Of a DNA stretch of 64,000 bases, positions 63,916-64,000 are shown one piece after another. This DNA is from Stappia indica (lineage in GTDB: Bacteria; Pseudomonadota; Alphaproteobacteria; Rhizobiales; Stappiaceae): positions 3,005,001 to 3,069,000 of the forward strand of contig NZ_CP046908.1 in assembly GCF_009789575.1 (NCBI RefSeq). Direction: 5' to 3'. Position 1 is the stretch's first letter. Each line of letters begins with the position of its first letter. The position numbers and the translations under genes were made by a program. The notes beneath the pieces were generated by a model that saw nothing but the letters and a program-made list of their open reading frames with translations, had not been told where the DNA came from and did no database searches.

Positions 63916-64000
63916 TTACGGTGTCTTCTTGCCCTGCAGCGCCCCGTCCGGGCCCTTGCGCAGGGCAGTCTCCAGCGCCTCGGCCGCGTCGAGGTCGTGG
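63916..64000 (-). CDS. 3' end of an unidentified gene (start beyond window)
   Basis: The minus strand from the right edge reads HDLDAAEALETALRKGPDGA and then LQGKKTP before TAA at 63916-63918. Composition and codon use look coding and there is no upstream stop within the window, but 27 codons are too few to name a family. It is probably part of the same transcript as the acyl-CoA synthetase, 107 bp away. Confidence 0.5.
   Translation of the reverse strand, partial: HDLDAAEALETALRKGPDGALQGKKTP

Overview
The window reads as chromosomal DNA of a GC-rich alphaproteobacterium, most likely of the Rhizobiales/Stappiaceae kind (lineage inferred). The clearest marker is a BioR-type GntR regulator next to bioYB with three TTATAGATAA-like boxes, an arrangement known from alphaproteobacteria. 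Genes are packed with many 4-bp ATGA overlaps. I see no rRNA, tRNA, CRISPR array, phage or transposase gene. The only mobile DNA is two near-identical 264-bp MITE-like elements, one near each end of the window.

Layout. 1-6.3 kb: a surface/secretion block on the minus strand, with a secreted protein of unknown family (cut by the window start), an AraC regulator and a 1047-residue autotransporter. The two secreted-protein genes carry a shared ~65-bp element just upstream of their start codons. 6.4-7.4 kb: MITE copy 1, a GNAT acetyltransferase and a LysR remnant. 7.4-10.4 kb: pyridoxal kinase plus a glutamine amidotransferase, divergent from a PdxR-like MocR regulator. 10.4-12.8 kb: bioB, bioY and bioR with BioR boxes. 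12.8-22.7 kb: a LacI regulator divergent from an operon for an M20 peptidase, an oligopeptide-type ABC transporter, an FAD amine/amino-acid oxidase and a DUF1028 protein, with a perfect LacI-type palindrome between them. 22.7-27.3 kb: a palindrome-rich spacer, then an uncharacterised envelope operon (VWA protein, exported protein, polytopic membrane protein). 27.5-28.5 kb: a second AraC regulator.

28.6-49.2 kb is a large catabolic region. It holds a TRAP transporter, an FCD-type GntR regulator, hyuA-hyuB-aminotransferase-RidA, and divergent alpha-ketoglutaric semialdehyde dehydrogenase and kdgD genes. A recurring RTATG-N4-CATAY site ties these promoters together. A second GntR regulator, a Thr-asparaginase-like Ntn hydrolase, a class V aminotransferase and a second peptide ABC transporter with fused ATPases follow.

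49.2-57.1 kb is a run of small accessory genes: a membrane-anchored tyrosine phosphatase, a LysE exporter, two cupins, a LysR and a MocR regulator, a TauE permease, an RBBP9-like hydrolase, and an isochorismatase-type hydrolase coupled to a GlxA-type regulator. 57.2-64 kb holds MITE copy 2 and a minus-strand operon of APH-like kinase, acyl-CoA dehydrogenase, SDR, ThDP enzyme and acyl-CoA synthetase. Its logic resembles phosphorylation-dependent hydroxyacyl-CoA degradation with an added ThDP lyase-like step.

Family assignments come from motifs and remembered family features only; no database search was possible. Substrates of transporters and regulons are inferences.
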